From UBA4782 sp034430215 (GTDB taxonomy: Bacteria; Chloroflexota; Anaerolineae; Anaerolineales; Anaerolineaceae), in contig DAOUFE010000026.1 of NCBI GenBank assembly GCA_034430215.1, forward strand, positions 1-5,872: a stretch of 5,872 bases of DNA, in the 5' to 3' direction. Shown in pieces: positions 5,661-5,872 of this stretch (position 1 is the first letter of the stretch; each line of letters starts with the position of its first letter). The notes under the pieces were generated by a model. That model was not told the origin of the DNA and made no database searches. It saw only the letters and a program-made list of their open reading frames with translations. The translations under genes were made by a program, and so were the position numbers.

Positions 5661-5872
5661 ATGAAAAAAATTAGCCTATTACCTACAGGGTATCTGTTGA
5701 TAGCCATGGTAATGATCTTGTTAATCCACTTCATCGTTCCACTTGCCAAGTTGATCCCTATTCCATGGAATTTAGTGGGAATTCTTCCACTTGGTTTTGG
5801 AATTTGGATCAATCTGGCTGCCGATAAGACTTTTCATCGATATGGAACGACCGTCAAACCTTTTGAAGAACC
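5661..5872 (+). CDS. Isoprenylcysteine carboxyl methyltransferase-like membrane protein (partial, cut at right edge)
   Basis: About 70 residues are visible, open to the window end. Seen: a basic start and hydrophobic segment YLLIAMVMILLIHFIVPLA (11-29), then IPIPWNLVGILPLGFGIWIN (33-52) as a second membrane segment, then AADKTFHRYGTTVKPFEE. The D-x-x-F...GTTVKPFE pattern after a PWN-x-x-G helix is typical of the bacterial ICMT/PEMT-like small membrane methyltransferases, whose S-adenosylmethionine-binding half would lie beyond the window. GGAAAGGA at 5649-5656 serves the ATG with a four-base spacer. It lies 49 bases after the Mrp stop, past a T run, and has no evident tie to iron-sulfur or Mo-Cu chemistry, so it is probably a separate gene. 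The true substrate of these bacterial homologues is generally unknown. Confidence 0.75.
   Translation, partial: MKKISLLPTGYLLIAMVMILLIHFIVPLAKLIPIPWNLVGILPLGFGIWINLAADKTFHRYGTTVKPFEE

Overview
The window holds one compact plus-strand gene cluster from what looks like an anaerobic bacterium, plus the start of an unrelated gene at the right edge. Base composition is moderately AT-leaning. The protein style suggests Chloroflexota (Anaerolineae-like): a short NifX-type protein with a His-rich insert, paired ferredoxin-MinD ATPases, and a thioredoxin joined to a CcdA-type membrane domain by a Pro/Thr linker. This taxonomic reading is inferred from remembered family resemblance, not a search.

Layout, left to right. 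1-125: no recognised gene, but two competing Shine-Dalgarno sites. 126-524: NifX/NifB-family (orange-protein-like) metal-cluster-binding protein. 543-2027: exported thioredoxin domain fused to a CcdA/DsbD-type transmembrane domain. 2088-2426: second, shorter NifX/orange-like protein. 2448-3311 and 3308-4255: two paralogous MinD/Mrp-class P-loop ATPases, each with an inserted two-[4Fe-4S] ferredoxin module, overlapping by four bases. 4243-4545: free-standing MIP18 (DUF59) domain protein. 4556-5611: Mrp/NBP35 (ApbC) ATPase with an N-terminal MIP18 domain. 5612-5660: T-rich spacer, perhaps a weak terminator. 5661-5872: start of an isoprenylcysteine methyltransferase-like membrane protein, cut by the window edge.

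The NifX-like proteins, ferredoxin-ATPase pair and Mrp match the composition of the anaerobe-specific orange protein (Orp) locus of Desulfovibrio, whose small NifX-family protein carries a Mo-Cu sulfide cluster and whose ATPases form a complex with it. The tight spacing (overlaps of 4 and 13 bases, gaps of 10 to 60) argues for one operon from 126 to 5611. The likely shared job is ATP-dependent building, carrying or sensing of a metal-sulfur cluster. The membrane thioredoxin-CcdA protein would link this to thiol redox chemistry outside the membrane. The most unusual points are that membrane fusion placed between the two orange-like genes, the tandem MIP18 domains, and an Mrp that lacks the CxxC motif normally used to bridge a [4Fe-4S] cluster between subunits.
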